Source: Panulirus ornatus (Eukaryota > Arthropoda > Malacostraca > Decapoda > Palinuridae). Taken from it: 64,000 nt of DNA. Location of the stretch: contig NC_092276.1 in assembly GCF_036320965.1 (NCBI RefSeq), forward strand, positions 6,360,782 to 6,424,781. Reading direction: 5' to 3'. Of the stretch, positions 20,024-33,295 are shown piece by piece (the first letter of the stretch is position 1; each line of letters starts with the position of its first letter). A model generated the notes under the pieces. The model saw nothing but the letters and a program-made list of their open reading frames with translations, made no database searches and had not been told where the DNA came from. A program made the position numbers and the translations under genes.

Positions 20024-20316
20024 AAAGCGACACAGCGGTGAGTGGAGGAGGACATGTATGTAGTGCGACACAGCGGTGAGTGGAGGAGGACATGTATGTA
20101 GTGCGACACAGCGGGGAGTGGAGGAGGACATGTATGTAGTGCGACACAGCGGGGAGTGGAGGAGGACATGTATGTAGTGCGACACAGCGGGGAGTGGAGG
20201 AGGACATGTATGTAGTGCGACACAGCGGGGAGTGGAGGAGGACATGTATGTAGTGCGACACAGCGGTGAGTGGAGGAGGACATGTATGTAGTGCGACACA
20301 GCGGTGAGTGGAGGAG
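20024..20316. repeat. 38-bp minisatellite, about 7.7 copies
   Basis: Unit GCGACACAGCGGTGAGTGGA plus 18 more bases. The GGTGAG/GGGGAG variants are clustered: GGTGAG at the ends of the array, GGGGAG in the middle. Confidence 0.96.
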
Positions 20317-21664
20317 AAATTAAGTGTTTCCGGATAGTGAATCCGGTCACCTAGCCAGCTCAGCGTCCACTTCGCACTCTTAATATTAGATTACATGTGT
20401 TTTTCCAACCAGAAAACAAGTACTAGTAAACCAATGCAGCTCTCTAGCAATCACTAGAAAACTATGGTGTATTGCCTGATCTTGATGTCTAACCTATGTT
20501 GTACCCCCATTTACCAGTTTGACATTTAAAACCACATATGGAAACTTCACTTCCTAGGCTTTTCTTATGAAATTTCCAACACAAATTCTTACTTCTTTTT
20601 TTTTCAATACAATGTTTTTGATGCATCATTTGAGAACATGGCTAAATACGTTGATGGGAATAATTATATCTGAAACTGGTGGAAACATGGAGGTAGAAAG
20701 AGACACGATATGTACAGACTCGTCTCCACAGTACATTAGGCAGAACATGAAACTAATAGCTGGAAAACAAGAAATATGGCTGAGTGAGGATAAGTCTTAA
20801 ATAATGCGAAATAATAATTAAGAAACCAAGTCAATGGTTTGATTTATGGCACTGGTTCTAAGCATATAAATACTTGACCATCTAATAATTTTCACTCGTG
20901 TTAAGAGGATTTCATGAAAAGAAACAAACGTATTGTAGGAAGAGGGAGGGAGCAGCGTCCTGTCTCATCATCACATGACAAACCCAACCTGTTCAGCCTA
21001 ATGGAACGAACTTACATCAAAATGTGTCAGAGAAATACATAGATGCCCCTCACAAAGCCACATCTGTCAAAATTAATGATGTAAACTGCATTTAATGTAA
21101 ATAAATATTGATAGTCTTTTTTGACGGTGGTGTCATACAAGTATTCACACACTTGAATAAAACTTAAACGAGAGTAAAAAGTGACTGACTCCAAGGAGGC
21201 GAGTTATCAGCGTCAGTACACAACTATCATCACTTTACTTATACCACTTAACCACACTTTTTCGGTGACAAAAAAATTCATACGATAGGTCATATTTCAT
21301 GCATTCTAAATATGGAATACAATAACTGTAATCGCCTGGCGAAGTAAATTTGTAGTTCCAGATCTTATTTTTTTTTTTTTTTGTCCTTTATAAATGCAAA
21401 CACCATGGAGAAGAAAAGTGAGGGGTGGCTAAATCCTAAGCTTAATGTTTTCCGTTCAGTTTGATATTGCAGATAATGCACAGTTCTTCGATAGATGTAT
21501 GTGTTGAGCAACACAGGACGTAACTTGACATCAAAGAGAACGTTAAATCAGATGCCTAAAATATTCTTGCAGCTCAAGAATGGTGGATGACTGGGATAAA
21601 CTAGATGGTAAATGCGCACAACATCGACAAACTGAAAACGTGGTATGACAAGAGAGAATGTTCA
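20317..21664. other. No gene seen
   Basis: AT-rich sequence with short random open frames and a T-run near 21367-21381. Confidence 0.4.
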
Positions 21665-21990
21665 GATGGGGATGATTCTCTGTACATGCCTTCACCATTT
21701 TAATCAATGCCCTAAAGAAAAAAAAAAGTACACTGAAAAGACGTACATCTCTGTAGTTTAAACACCCACCTTTATCCCCCTTGCCTTTATACAATGGCAC
21801 TATACGTGCATTCCGCCGATCCTCAGGCAGCTCACCATGATCCATACATACACAGTCAACACCTTTATTAATAAATTCAATTGCATTAACATCCACTCCA
21901 GCCGCCTTGTCACATTTTATCTAGTGCAAAGCTTTCATCACCTCTTCTCTCTTCACCAAACCACACTTCACTCTTCAGTTTGCAAACTGG
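21665..21990 (-). pseudogene. Old RTE reverse transcriptase fragment
   Basis: On the minus strand it reads VNAIEFINKG, MDHGELPEDRRNA, VPLYKGKGDKGG and CLNYRDV, matching the segment before and at the start of the RTE reverse transcriptase, with a poly-A-like interruption near 21718-21728 and many substitutions. Oldest RTE relic in the window. It shows that the family has been active here over a long time. Confidence 0.72.
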
Positions 21991-22090
21991 ATAGCTTTGT
22001 CTTAAGCAAAATATGTAAACGGTTCCTAATCCTATCTACATCTTAATAATGTATGACATGCACGATGCCAGACCCGAATACCACCAACCA

Positions 22091-22239
22091 AAAACACTTG
22101 TTTAACAACGGCGTCTTAATTCCGCCTCTTGTTTGTATATCAACTGACTGTTCCAAGTCTAGTATCTCCCTTGACGATGTGATCATTACATGAATTGCAC
22201 TTGAAAACATATCGTGTTTCATTTTTCTCGTGGTTAGCA

Positions 22240-22240
<1 letters not shown>
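22091..22240 (+). mobile_element. PLE terminal segment, diverged
   Basis: Matches the PLE terminal segment (ATATCAACTGACTG, TTGACGATGTGATCATTACA, TTTCATTTTTCTCGTGG) with many changes. The hammerhead-like core is degraded (TTGACGA and TGAA boxes). It runs into (TA)n that separates it from an RTE copy. Confidence 0.65.

Positions 22241-22313
<73 letters not shown>
22241..22313. repeat. (TA)n microsatellite
   Basis: TA run at the 5' boundary of an RTE copy. Confidence 0.97.
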
Positions 22314-22317
<4 letters not shown>

Positions 22318-23547
22318 GTGGAAGGTATTGAGAATATATGGTGTGGGAGGCAAGTTGTTAGAAGCAGTGAAAAGTTTTTATCGAGGATGTAAGGCATGTG
22401 TACGTGTAGGAAGAGAGGAAAGTGATTGGTTCTCAGTGAATGTAGGTTTGCGGCAGGGGCGTGTGATGTCTCCATGGTTGTTTAATTTGTTTATGGATGG
22501 GGTTGTTGGGGAGGTAAATGCAGGAGTTTTGGAAAGAGGGGCAAGTATGAAGTCTGTTGGGGATGAGAGAGCTTGGGAAGTGAGTCAGTTGTTGTTCGCT
22601 GATGATACAGCGCTGGTGGCTGATTCATGTGAGAAACTGCAGAAGCTGGTGACTTGAGTTTGGTAAAGTGTGTGAAAGAAGAAAGTTAAGAGTAAATGTG
22701 AATAAGAGCAAGGTTATTAGGTACAGTAGGGTTGAGGGTCAAGTCAATTGGGAGGTAAGTTTGAATGGAGAAAAACTGGAGGAAGTAAAGTGTTTTAGAT
22801 ATCTGGGAGTGGATCTGGCAGCGGATGGAACCATGGAAGCGGAAGTGGATCATAGGGTGGGGGAGGGGGCGAAAATTCTGGGAGCCTTGAAGAATGTGTG
22901 GAAGTCGAGAACATTATCTCGGAAAGCAAAAATGGGTATGTTTGAAGGAATAGTGGTTCCAACAATGTTGTATGGATGCGAGGCGTGGGCTATGGATAGA
23001 GTTGTGCGCAGGAGGATGGATGTGCTGGAAATGAGATGTTTGAGGACAATGTGTGGTGTGAGGTGGTTTGATCGAGTAAGTAACGTAAGGGTAAGAGAGA
23101 TGTGTGGAAATAAAAAGAGCGTGGTTGAGAGAGCAGAAGAGGGTGTTTTGAAATGGTTTGGGCACATGGAGAGAATGAGTGAGGAAAGATTGACCAAGAG
23201 GATATATGTGTCGGAGGTGGAGGGAACGAGGAGAAGTGGGAGACCAAATTGGAGGTGGAAAGATGGAGTGAAAAAGTTTTTTTGTGATCGGGGCCTGAAC
23301 ATGCAGGAGGGTGAAAGGAGGGCAAGGAATAGAGTGAATTGGATCGATGTGGTATACCGGGGTTGACGTGCTGTCGGTGGATTGAATCACGGCATGTGAA
23401 GCGTCAGGGGTAAACCATGGAAAGCTGTGTAGGTATTTATATTTGCGTGTGTGGACGTATGTATATACATGTGTATGGGGGTGGGTTGGGCCATTTCTTT
23501 CGTCTATTTCCTTGCGCTACCTCGCAAACGCGGGAGACAGCGACAAA

Positions 23548-23552
<5 letters not shown>
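22314..23552 (+). mobile_element. RTE-type LINE fragment (short 3' UTR)
   Basis: Starts in the RT domain at about KVLRIYGVGGKLL and runs through to the terminal module (about 23515-23545). Flanked on both sides by (TA)n, with PLE fragments beyond. Confidence 0.9.
22328..23366 (+). pseudogene. RTE partial ORF with one frameshift
   Basis: Two frames (22328-22657 and 22668-23366) separated by a single extra T near 22652, just after FADDTALVADSCEKLQKLVT. Otherwise the RT core after the AYDRVD box, the thumb and the C-terminal [11 protein letters not shown] region are complete. GLRQGRVMSP replaces the usual GLRQGCVMSP. The N-terminal half is missing by 5' truncation at the (TA)n. Confidence 0.75.

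Positions 23553-23635
<83 letters not shown>
23553..23635. repeat. (TA)n microsatellite
   Basis: Long TA run between RTE 3' end and PLE 3' end (tail to tail). Confidence 0.97.
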
Positions 23636-23636
<1 letters not shown>

Positions 23637-24420
23637 CTATGAGTCCCCGGGGAAAATGAAACACGATAAGTTCCCAAGTGCACTTTCGTGTAATTATCAC
23701 ATCAGGGGAGACACAAGAAAGAAATATAAGTCAGTTGACATACATCGAAGAGACGAAGCAGGGACGCCATTTGGTAAACATGCGATTGTCCAAGACAGAC
23801 AACGAGCGTATCATAAACTTATTATTTTACAAATTTTATCAACGATAAAGTTATCTAATTTTATAGATCATCACTAATATTAAGATTATAATTCTCTGTG
23901 TACTTAATAAAAGAAGATTCAATATTTCTCGTGGTAATAGAGTTAAGAGTTAATAACTGAGATGGCATTACTCCAGTCAATACAATGATCATAGTTTTTA
24001 ACGTGATTAAACAAGGCATTTGCTTCATGTCCCGTTCTTATACTACACTTATGTTGCTTAAGTCTAACAGGAAGATCCTTACCAGTCTGCCCAACATGAA
24101 ACATCACAATTTCTACATGGCACTTTATAGATGCACCCAGGAAAATTTTCTGGTGAATTCCTGATTAAGATATTCTTTATAGTATTATTGTTGCTGAAGG
24201 CAACATTTACATGAAAGGATTCAAGAACATGGGAAGTAAAGTAAAACCATTAGTAAAAGGGAGAACTAAAAGATTCTTGGTGTCAATGGGAAGTTTGGGC
24301 TCAACTTTATACAATAATTTCTTTGCTAACTTAAGGGATTTATCAATGAAAGATCTAGGGTACTTTAACTTAGATCTAATAGAATATATCTTCTCAAACT
24401 CATCATCAATATATAAATGA
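23636..24420 (-). mobile_element. Penelope-like element fragment, longest copy
   Basis: On the minus strand this runs, 5' to 3', from the RT-to-endonuclease linker (SFIDKSLKLAKK-type sequence near 24355-24300, then PLPFTNG-like region), through the GIY-YIG domain (about 24165-23960), to the terminal segment (about 23790-23636). It is the reference for reading the rearranged copies at 1.1 and 15.0 kb. Small deletions break the frame, for example where FYVG is expected near 24100. Apparent plus-strand reading frames here are antisense shadows. Confidence 0.8.
23670..23712 (-). ncRNA. Hammerhead-like motif, damaged
   Basis: Same layout as 3499-3544, but the CUGAUGA box is shortened by 3 nt (CTGATGTGATAATTACACG). 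Probably inactive. Confidence 0.3.
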
Positions 24421-24639
24421 AATACTTAATCGCCGTTTCCTGCGTCAGCGAGCTAGAGCCAGGAAACAGACGAAGAATGTCCCATTCGCTCATACACACA
24501 CATATATACATACATATGCATATCAGGATACACATACACAGACATATACACACATGTACATATTCATACATGCTTGCCTTCATCCATTCCTGACGCTACT
24601 CCGCCCCACAGGAAACCATCGCTACCCCCTGCTTCAGAG

Positions 24640-24641
<2 letters not shown>
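24421..24641 (-). mobile_element. Diverged RTE-type 3' UTR fragment
   Basis: Contains a variant terminal module (TTTCCTGCGTCAGCGAGCTAG near 24435), CAGGAAACAGACGAAGAATG, the CA/TA-rich stretch, and TTCATCCATTCCTGACGC as in long-form UTRs. No coding part. Confidence 0.65.

Positions 24642-24691
<50 letters not shown>
24642..24691. repeat. (TA)n microsatellite
   Basis: TA run between two UTR-type fragments. Confidence 0.96.
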
Positions 24692-24980
<289 letters not shown>

Positions 24981-25208
24981 TTTCAAACTATTCGCCATTT
25001 CCCGCATTAGCGAGGTAGCGTTAAGAACAGAGGACTGGGCCTTGAGGGAATACCCTCACCTGGCCCAATTCTCTGTTCCTTCTTTTGGATAATTAAAAAA
25101 AAAAACGAGAGGGGAGGATTTCCAGCCCCCCGCTCCCTCCCCTTTTAGTCGCCTTCTACGACACGCAGGGAATACGTGGGAAGTATTCTTTCTCCCCTAT
25201 CCCCAGGG

Positions 25209-25210
<2 letters not shown>
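24981..25210 (-). mobile_element. SINE-like element, full-length copy
   Basis: Full-length copy: terminal module near 25000-25021, A-run near 25096-25106, GC-rich block near 25125-25165, and the CCCCTATCCCCAGGGATA edge near 25193-25210. Confidence 0.8.

Positions 25211-25286
<76 letters not shown>
25211..25286. repeat. (TA)n microsatellite
   Basis: TA run on the 5' side of the SINE-like element. Confidence 0.97.
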
Positions 25287-25290
<4 letters not shown>

Positions 25291-26815
25291 AAAGCATTAT
25301 TAAAGTAGCCCTGTACATTCAAATGAAGTAACAACATGGGTAATGTATAAAGCAATCCAAACTTTCCATTTGTAATGACGTGACAGCTTTCAGTGAGCAT
25401 AGCGAGTGTATCCTCTTGAAGAGGATGGTACAACCCTCGAGTCTGATGACCTTTCATCTGGTCATTATGGGTCATGTAAGGACACAGGCCATTATAACTA
25501 AGGGTCATACCGTCTTATTTCAAGAACACTGTCTCTATAGATTTATGTAAGCACTGTGTATGCGGAGAGATTCAAGTTTAGTGTGCATATTTTGTCAAGC
25601 ATATGTGCGTATTGATTCAGGCATTTAATGTGTGTACGTAGAGTCTTAACTATAAAATGGTTTTAATGGGTGTATTCCGTAAGCACATTAACTTTGGAGT
25701 CATTCAAACCAACGTACAGTGGTTCCAGGCTCACTTGAATGCAAGGTTTAATCCCTCACAGCTGCTGTTGGAGAGAGCATAAATAATCACAACTTCACTT
25801 ACCTAGTTTTACAGCGTGTGTCTCTGTGTGTGTAGGCTGGACCAGCTTAGCTAGGCTGGCTGTTCCAAAACTTGTTACACTGGCGACTGACGACAACTTT
25901 CACAAACACTCGTATACCCCGAGCTGTGTTTACGTCTTCATAATATTTCTTATTCCTGGGCCAAGGTATCTTGGCTATCTTTTTAATCTATGTATATATA
26001 CCAATGCAAGGTTGTCTCTGGTTCCGTATAACGTTGTCTTCCTTAGTTATAGTAACTCTTCACCTTTCCATGTACCTGCACATGTCTGGGTATTTCTGAT
26101 TTTGTATGTTACTAAAAACTATAGTCAGTCAGTAGTCTTTTACTTAATTTCTCTTGCCAAACACAACACTTGTTGCTTCTAGAGCGCAAGTAAGTGTTAT
26201 ACACGTCTTAACAGTAGGAATGATCGTTTGTAAGCTTTACTCTCACTGTAAAACTGTCATTGCCACCAGGAAGGAAGAAGGCAAGTATGAATCCGTCATC
26301 ACCAGTGTTGAGAGAGAGCAGACAGGAACATCCAGCAAGGAGTGGCGCTACAACGCCACCTTGCAGGTCCAGCAGTACCGCCTCCGCCAGGGAACACTAC
26401 AAACGTTGTTGAGATTCAGGGAACCGCTTAAAGGCTTCACGTTTCATGGGCAGGGATCACATATCGCTTGCACAGCTGGTCTGGCCGACGCGTCGCTGCA
26501 GTACTTCCTGAGATGAGCCGCCACGACCTCACGCACACAGCCTTGCTGACGAACACCCTAGCTACGTCCAGGTAGGTAGGTACCTTGCACGATTCCCTGG
26601 AACATAAGAATAACATACAATATTAATGCTGTGGTCCAGGACAACACTTGAACATCTACAATCATTGTACAAAGGACAAAGCCTGCAATTCTGGCATTTC
26701 TCTAAAACAGGAAAACATTACAACACAATATAAACAAATGTCACCAACACATGAGCAGAGGCAGGATTACGACCGACAATGATGATCTGACTGATTTGTG
26801 CCGGTATGAGCGGCT
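25287..26815. other. Unique-looking sequence, one weak exon candidate
   Basis: No recognised repeat. The only stretch with coding-like composition is 26255-26516, listed separately. Confidence 0.4.
26255..26516 (+). CDS. Candidate 3'-terminal exon, unknown protein
   Basis: The frame from about 26255 to the TGA at 26514 reads about 87 residues with balanced composition, including a stretch EWRYNATLQVQQYRLRQG and an N-glycosylation sequon (NAT). An AG preceded by CATTGCCACC lies at about 26268 and could be a splice acceptor. GC content and codon variety are higher than in the surrounding DNA. No domain recognised. It could be a chance open frame. Confidence 0.2.
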
Positions 26816-28625
26816 GATATATTATGGTGCTCATGTTGTGACGAACACCTACTACACTGAATGTATTATGCTGCTCATGTTGTGACGAACACCTACTACA
26901 CTGAATGTATTATGCTGCTCATGTTGTGACGAACACCCACTACACTGAATGTATTATGCTGCTCATGTTGTGACGAACACCTACTACACTGAATGTATCA
27001 TGCTGCTCATGTTGTGACGAACACCCACTACACTGAATGTATTATGCTGCTCATGTTGTGACGAACACCCACTACACTGAATGTATTATGCTGCTCATGT
27101 TGTGACGAACACCCACTACACTGAATGTATTATGCTGCTCATGTTGTGACGAACACCCACTACACTGAATGTATTATGCTGCTCATGTTGTGACGAACAC
27201 CCACTACACTGAATGTATTATGCTGCTCATGTTGTGACGAACACCCACTACACTGAATGTATCATGCTGCTCATGTTGTGACGAACACCCACTACACTGA
27301 ATGTATCATGCTGCTCATGTTGTGACGAACACCCACTACACTGAATGTATCATGCTGCTCATGTTGTGACGAACACCCACTACACTGAATGTATCATGCT
27401 GCTCATGTTGTGACGAACACCCACTACACTGAATGTATTATGAGGATCATGTTGTGACGAACACCCACTACACTGATTGTATTATGAGGATCATGTTGTG
27501 ACTAACACCCACTACACTGAATGTATTATGCTGCTCATGTTGTGACGAACACCCACTACACTGAATGTATTATGAGGCTCATGTTGTGACGAACACCCAC
27601 TACACTGAATGTATTATGGTGCTCATGTTGTGACGAACACCCACTACACTGAATGTATTATGAGGCTCATGTGACGTACACCCACTACACTGAATGTATT
27701 ATGCTGCTCATGTTGTGACGAACACCCACTACACTGAATGTATTATGCTGCTCATGTTGTGACGAACACCCACTACACTGAATGTATTATGAGGCTCATG
27801 TTGTGACGAACACCCACTACACTGAATGTATTATGGTGCTCATGTTGTGACGAACACCCACTACACTGAATGTATTATGAGGCTCATGTTGTGACGTACA
27901 CCCACTACACTGAATGTATTATGCTGCTCATGTTGTGACGAACACCCACTACACTGAATGTATTATGAGGCTCATGTTGTGACGAACACCCACTACACTG
28001 AATGTATATGAGGCTCATGTTGTGACGAACACCCACTACACTGAATGTATTATGTGCTCATGTTGTGACGAACACCCACTACACTGAATGTATTATGAGG
28101 CTCATGTTGTGACGAACACCCACCACACTGAATGTATTATGAGGCTCATGTTGTGACGAACACCCACTACACTGAATGTATGTATTATGGTGCTCATGTT
28201 GTGACGAACACCCACTACACTGAATGTATTATGCTGCTCATGTTGTGACGAACACCCACTACACTGAATGTATTATGAGGCTCATGTTGTGACGAACACC
28301 CACTACACTGAATGTATTATGAGGCTCATGTTGTGACGAACACCCACTACACTGAATGTATTATGAGGCTCATGTTGTGACGAACACCCACTACACTGAA
28401 TGTATTATGAGGCTCATGTTGTGACGAACACCCACTACACTGAATGTATTATGCTGCTCATGTTGTGACGAACACCCACTACATTGAATGTATTATGAGG
28501 CTCATGTTGTGACGAACACCCACTACACTGAATGTATTATGAGGCTCATGTTGTGACGAACACCCACTACACTGAATGTATTATGCTGCTCATGCTGTGA
28601 CGAACACCGACATGTGCACTACAGT
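26816..28625. repeat. 44-bp minisatellite, about 41 copies
   Basis: Unit TATTATGCTGCTCATGTTGT plus GACGAACACCCACTACACTG plus AATG. Variants CTGCTC, GAGGCTC, GAGGATC and GTGCTC are distributed in blocks; a few units have 1-8 bp indels. Confidence 0.97.
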
Positions 28626-28842
28626 GAATGTATGAAATTAGTGTCAGGCATGGATGAATGTCCTCTTGTACTCACATGAGTAAAGTCATTGATATGAAAA
28701 GTCTGTGAACGGCTTGACGTAACCACAATGGTACGTACCATGAGGCCAAACAATCTACGCTTAATAACACTCAAAGTCGTTCATGTCTGGCTGCCCAACA
28801 CACCACTCTGAACATGGACGCACAACCACGTATCAACACGAC
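28626..28842. other. Spacer between two arrays
   Basis: No gene seen. Confidence 0.5.
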
Positions 28843-30716
28843 AGCATGACCCCTGAGCACGACACCATGACCCCTGAGCACGACAGCATGACCCCTGAGC
28901 ACGACAGCATGACCCCTGAGCACGACACCATGACCCCTGAGCACGACAGCATGACCCCTGAGCACGACAGCATGACCCCTGAGCACGACAGCATGACCCC
29001 TGAGCACGACACCATGACCCCTGAGCACGACAGCATGACCCCTGAGCACGACAGCATGACCCCTGAGCACGACACCATGACCCCCGAGCACGACAGCATG
29101 ACCCCTGAGCACGACAGCATGACCCCTGAGCACGACACCATGACCCCTGAGCACGACAGCATGACCCCTGAGCACGACACCATGACCCCCGAGCACGACA
29201 GCATGACCCCTGAGCACGACAGCATGACCCCTGAGCACGACACCATGACCCCCGAGCACGACAGCATGACCCCTGAGCACGACACCATGACCCCTGAGCA
29301 CGACAGCATGACCCCTGAGCACGACAGCATGACCCCTGAGCACGACACCATGACCCCCGAGCACGACAGCATGACCCCTGAGCACGACAGCATGACCCCT
29401 GAGCACGACAGCATGACCCCTGAGCACGACAGCATGACCCCTGAGCACGACAGCATGACCCCTGAGCACGACACCATGACCCCTGAGCACGACACCATGA
29501 CCCCCGAGCACGACACCATGACCCCCGAGCACGACAGCATGACCCCTGAGCACGACACCATGACCCCTGAGCACGACACCATGACCCCTGAGCACGACAG
29601 CATGACCCCTGAGCACGACACCATGACCCCTGAGCACGACAGCATGACCCCTGAGCACGACAGCATGACCCCTGAGCACGACAGCATGACCCCTGAGCAC
29701 GACACCATGACCCCTGAGCACGACACCATGACCCCCGAGCACGACACCATGACCCCCGAGCACGACAGCATGACCCCTGAGCACGACACCATGACCCCTG
29801 AGCACGACACCATGACCCCTGAGCACGACAGCATGACCCCTGAGCACGACAGCATGACCCCTGAGCACGACACCATGACCCCCGAGCACGACAGCATGAC
29901 CCCTGAGCACGACACCATGACCCCTGAGCACGACAGCATGACCCCTGAGCACGACAGCATGACCCCTGAGCACGACACCATGACCCCTGAGCACGACAGC
30001 ATGACCCCTGAGCACGACAGCATGACCCCTGAGCACGACAGCATGACCCCTGAGCACGACACCATGACCCCTGAGCACGACACCATGACCCCTGAGCACG
30101 ACACCATGACCCCTGAGCACGACAGCATGACCCCCGAGCACGACAGCATGACCCCTGAGCACGACAGCATGACCCCTGAGCACGACAGCATGACCCCCGA
30201 GCACGACAGCATGACCCCTGAGCACGACACCATGACCCCCGAGCACGACACCATGACCCCTGAGCACGACAGCATGACCCCTGAGCACGACACCATGACC
30301 CCTGAGCACGACACCATGACCCCCGAGCACGACACCATGACCCCCGAGCACGACACCATGACCCCTGAGCACGACACCATGACCCCTGAGCACGACACCA
30401 TGACCCCCGAGCACGACACCATGACCCCTGAGCACGACAGCATGACCCCTGAGCACGACACCATGACCCCTGAGCACGACACCATGACCCCTGAGCACGA
30501 CACCATGACCCCCGAGCACGACACCATGACCCCTGAGCACGACAGCATGACCCCTGAGCACGACACCATGACCCCTGAGCACGACACCATGACCCCTGAG
30601 CACGACACCATGACCCCCGAGCACGACACCATGACCCCTGAGCACGACAGCATGACCCCTGAGCACGACACCATGACCCCCGAGCACGACAGCATGACCC
30701 CTGAGCACGACAGTGT
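28843..30716. repeat. 21-bp minisatellite, about 89 copies, open in three frames
   Basis: Unit ATGACCCCTGAGCACGACAS plus C. Two variable sites (AGC/ACC and CCT/CCC). Because the unit is a multiple of three and has no stop, one plus frame (repeating MTPEHD plus S or T) and two minus frames stay open for more than 600 codons. There is no signal peptide, domain or flanking exon structure, so this is best read as a non-coding array. Confidence 0.93.
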
Positions 30717-30894
30717 TACCCTTGAGCACTATAAAGTGAGCCTAAAGTTAGGTCAAAGGTCAGGCCATCATACGTAATGATCGTGCTGTTGTCTTGCCGT
30801 TATATCTATATAATGGGTAAAACTATTAATTTCTTCATTCATTATAAAATAAGATATATTGTGGCACTTGGAAATGAGTAGAGGTAGCAGTATG

Positions 30895-30898
<4 letters not shown>
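30717..30898. other. Spacer sequence
   Basis: No gene seen. Confidence 0.4.
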
Positions 30899-30964
<66 letters not shown>

Positions 30965-30972
30965 GGGGGGGT
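30899..30972. repeat. (GA)n followed by G-run
   Basis: GA dinucleotide run followed by about 18 consecutive G. Confidence 0.97.
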
Positions 30973-31221
30973 GAATTCCTGGTAAACCTCATGTAAACGT
31001 TTACTACAACACGGAGAACATTGTGAACTTGACTCTTGCTACAAGATGTAAGGAAACTAACGATAAGAAATATGTGTTTACCAAACTGTTTACTATAATC
31101 TTCTCTCACTAAACATATTGAAACATGTAACAAAATCTCAGGTCATAAAGGCAGTGGGAAGACTAAAGTGACAGAGATGTAGTCATCCACAGGGGAAGAC
31201 ATTACAGCCTGAACTTACTAC
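30973..31221. other. Spacer sequence
   Basis: No gene seen. The last ~20 bases begin the array. Confidence 0.4.
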
Positions 31222-32470
31222 AGGTACTACAAGACCACACTAAAGGCTGACCTTACCACAGGTACTACAAGACCACACTACAGGCTGACCTTACCACAGG
31301 TACTACAAGACCACACTACAGGCTGACCTTACCACAGGTACTACAAGACCACACTACAGGCTGGCTCTACCACAGGTACTACAAGACCACACTACAGGCT
31401 GACTCTACCACAGGTACTACAAGACCACACTACAGGCTGACTCTACCACAGGTTCTACAAGACCACACTACAGGCTGACTCTACCACAGGTACTACAAGA
31501 CCACACTACAGGCTGACTTTACTACAGGTACTACAAGACCACACTACAGGCTGACTCTACCACAGGTACTACAAGACCACACTACAGGCTGACCTTACCA
31601 CAGATACTACAAGACCACACTACAGGCTGACCTTACCACAGGTACTACAAGACCACACTACAGGCTGACTCTACCACAGGTACTACAAGACCACACTACA
31701 GGCTGACCTTACCACAGGTACTACAAGACCACACTACAGGCTGACTCTACCACAGGTACTACAAGACCACACTACAGGCTGACTCTACCACAGGTACTAC
31801 AAGACCACACTACAGGCTGACTCTACCACAGGTACTACAAGACCACACTACAGGCTGACTCTACCACAAGTACTACAAGACCACACTACAGGCTGACCTT
31901 ACCACAGGTACTACAAGACCACACTACAGGCTGACTCTACCACAGGTACTACAAGACCACACTACAGGCTGACTCTACCACAGGTACTACAAGACCACAC
32001 TACAGGCTGACCTTAATACAGGTACTACAAGACCACACTACAGGCTGACCTTACCACAGGTACTACAAGACCACACTACAGGCTGACCTTACCACAGGTA
32101 CTACAAGACCACACTACAGGCTGACTCTACCACAGGTACTACAAGACCACACTACAGGCTGACTCTACCACAGGTACTACAAGACCACACTACAGGCTGA
32201 CTCTACCACAGGTACTACAAGACCACACTACAGGCTGACTCTACTACAGGTACTACAAGACCACACTACAGGCTGACTCTACCACAGGTACTACAAGACC
32301 ACACTACAGGCTGACTCTACTACAGGTACTACAAGACCACACTACAGGCTGACCTTACCACAGGTACTACAAGACCACACTACAGGCCGACTCTACCACA
32401 GGTACTACAAGACCACACTACAGGCTGACTCTACTACAGGTACTACAAGACCACACTACAGGCTGACTCT
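31222..32470. repeat. 38-bp minisatellite, about 33 copies
   Basis: Unit TACTACAAGACCACACTACA plus GGCTGACTCTACCACAGG. A CTCTACC/CCTTACC variant alternates in blocks. Confidence 0.97.
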
Positions 32471-32664
32471 ACTACAAGAACTCTTAAATAACATTACATG
32501 GTGACCTTATAACAGGACTTACAAGGCGACACTACTGACGGATCGTGCTACAGTAACTACTAAACAACACAACAAACTGACCTTACTATAAGACAAACTG
32601 CACCACAGAAACTACGAGACAACACTACAAACTGACTGTATTACCGAAACTACAAGACAACACT
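32471..32664. repeat. Degenerate ACTACA-rich sequence
   Basis: Diverged continuation of the ACTACA-type repeat. Confidence 0.6.
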
Positions 32665-32925
32665 ACAATTCTAAGACAACACTACAATACTATAAGACAA
32701 CACTACAATTCTAAGACAACATTACAATACTATAAGACAACACTACAATTCTAAGACAACATTACAATACTATAAGACAACACTACAATTCTAAGACAAC
32801 ATTACAATACTATAAGACAACAGTACAATTCTAAGACAACATTACAATACTATAAGACAACACTACAATTCTAAGACAACATTACAATACTATAAGACAA
32901 CACTACAAGAAACTACAAGAAAACA
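32665..32925. repeat. 40-bp minisatellite, about 6.5 copies
   Basis: Unit TCTAAGACAACATTACAATA plus CTATAAGACAACACTACAAT, itself two related 20-bp halves. Confidence 0.93.
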
Positions 32926-33295
32926 CTACAAGCTGACCCTACAAAAGGAAGTGAAGGAAAATCAGCTGACTGTTCCTGGAGCTACATGATACTAAAGGTT
33001 GACTTGACTACATGGATGCAAAGAAGGTAAACAACCACTAAAGTCATGAAGGATCTAAATCTGTTGATCATCATCATCCACAGCAAACAACTGAAACTAA
33101 AATGGACAAATTAAAGTGGTAGTATAACTACAATGGAACAACTACAGCTTATCAACAACAAAGGAAGAACAACAAAAGGATAGTAAAAGAGTAACTACAG
33201 AGGAACAAATATAACATTCCAATTACACAGGAAGAACAACTACAGTGGAACTATGGCCAAAGAACAACAATACTGGAAGATCAACTGGTGAACAG
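32926..33295. other. Degenerate simple sequence
   Basis: Rich in ACTACA and GGAAGAAC words. No gene seen. Confidence 0.5.

Noticed and set aside
19995..20350. Minus-strand repeat proteins over the 38-bp array
   Set aside because: The array is open in several minus frames at once, which points to sequence composition and not to coding.
24211..24420. Plus-strand 69-residue frame as a gene
   Set aside because: Antisense of the PLE linker; the minus strand carries the recognisable PLE sequence.
26816..28625. CRISPR-like array
   Set aside because: Direct tandem minisatellite without unique spacers, in a eukaryotic context. The same applies to the 29-, 38- and 21-bp arrays.
28783..30777. Open frame of 664 codons on the plus strand (and two of more than 600 on the minus strand) as a gene
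   Set aside because: All three are produced by the same stop-free 21-bp tandem unit; no other coding feature is present.
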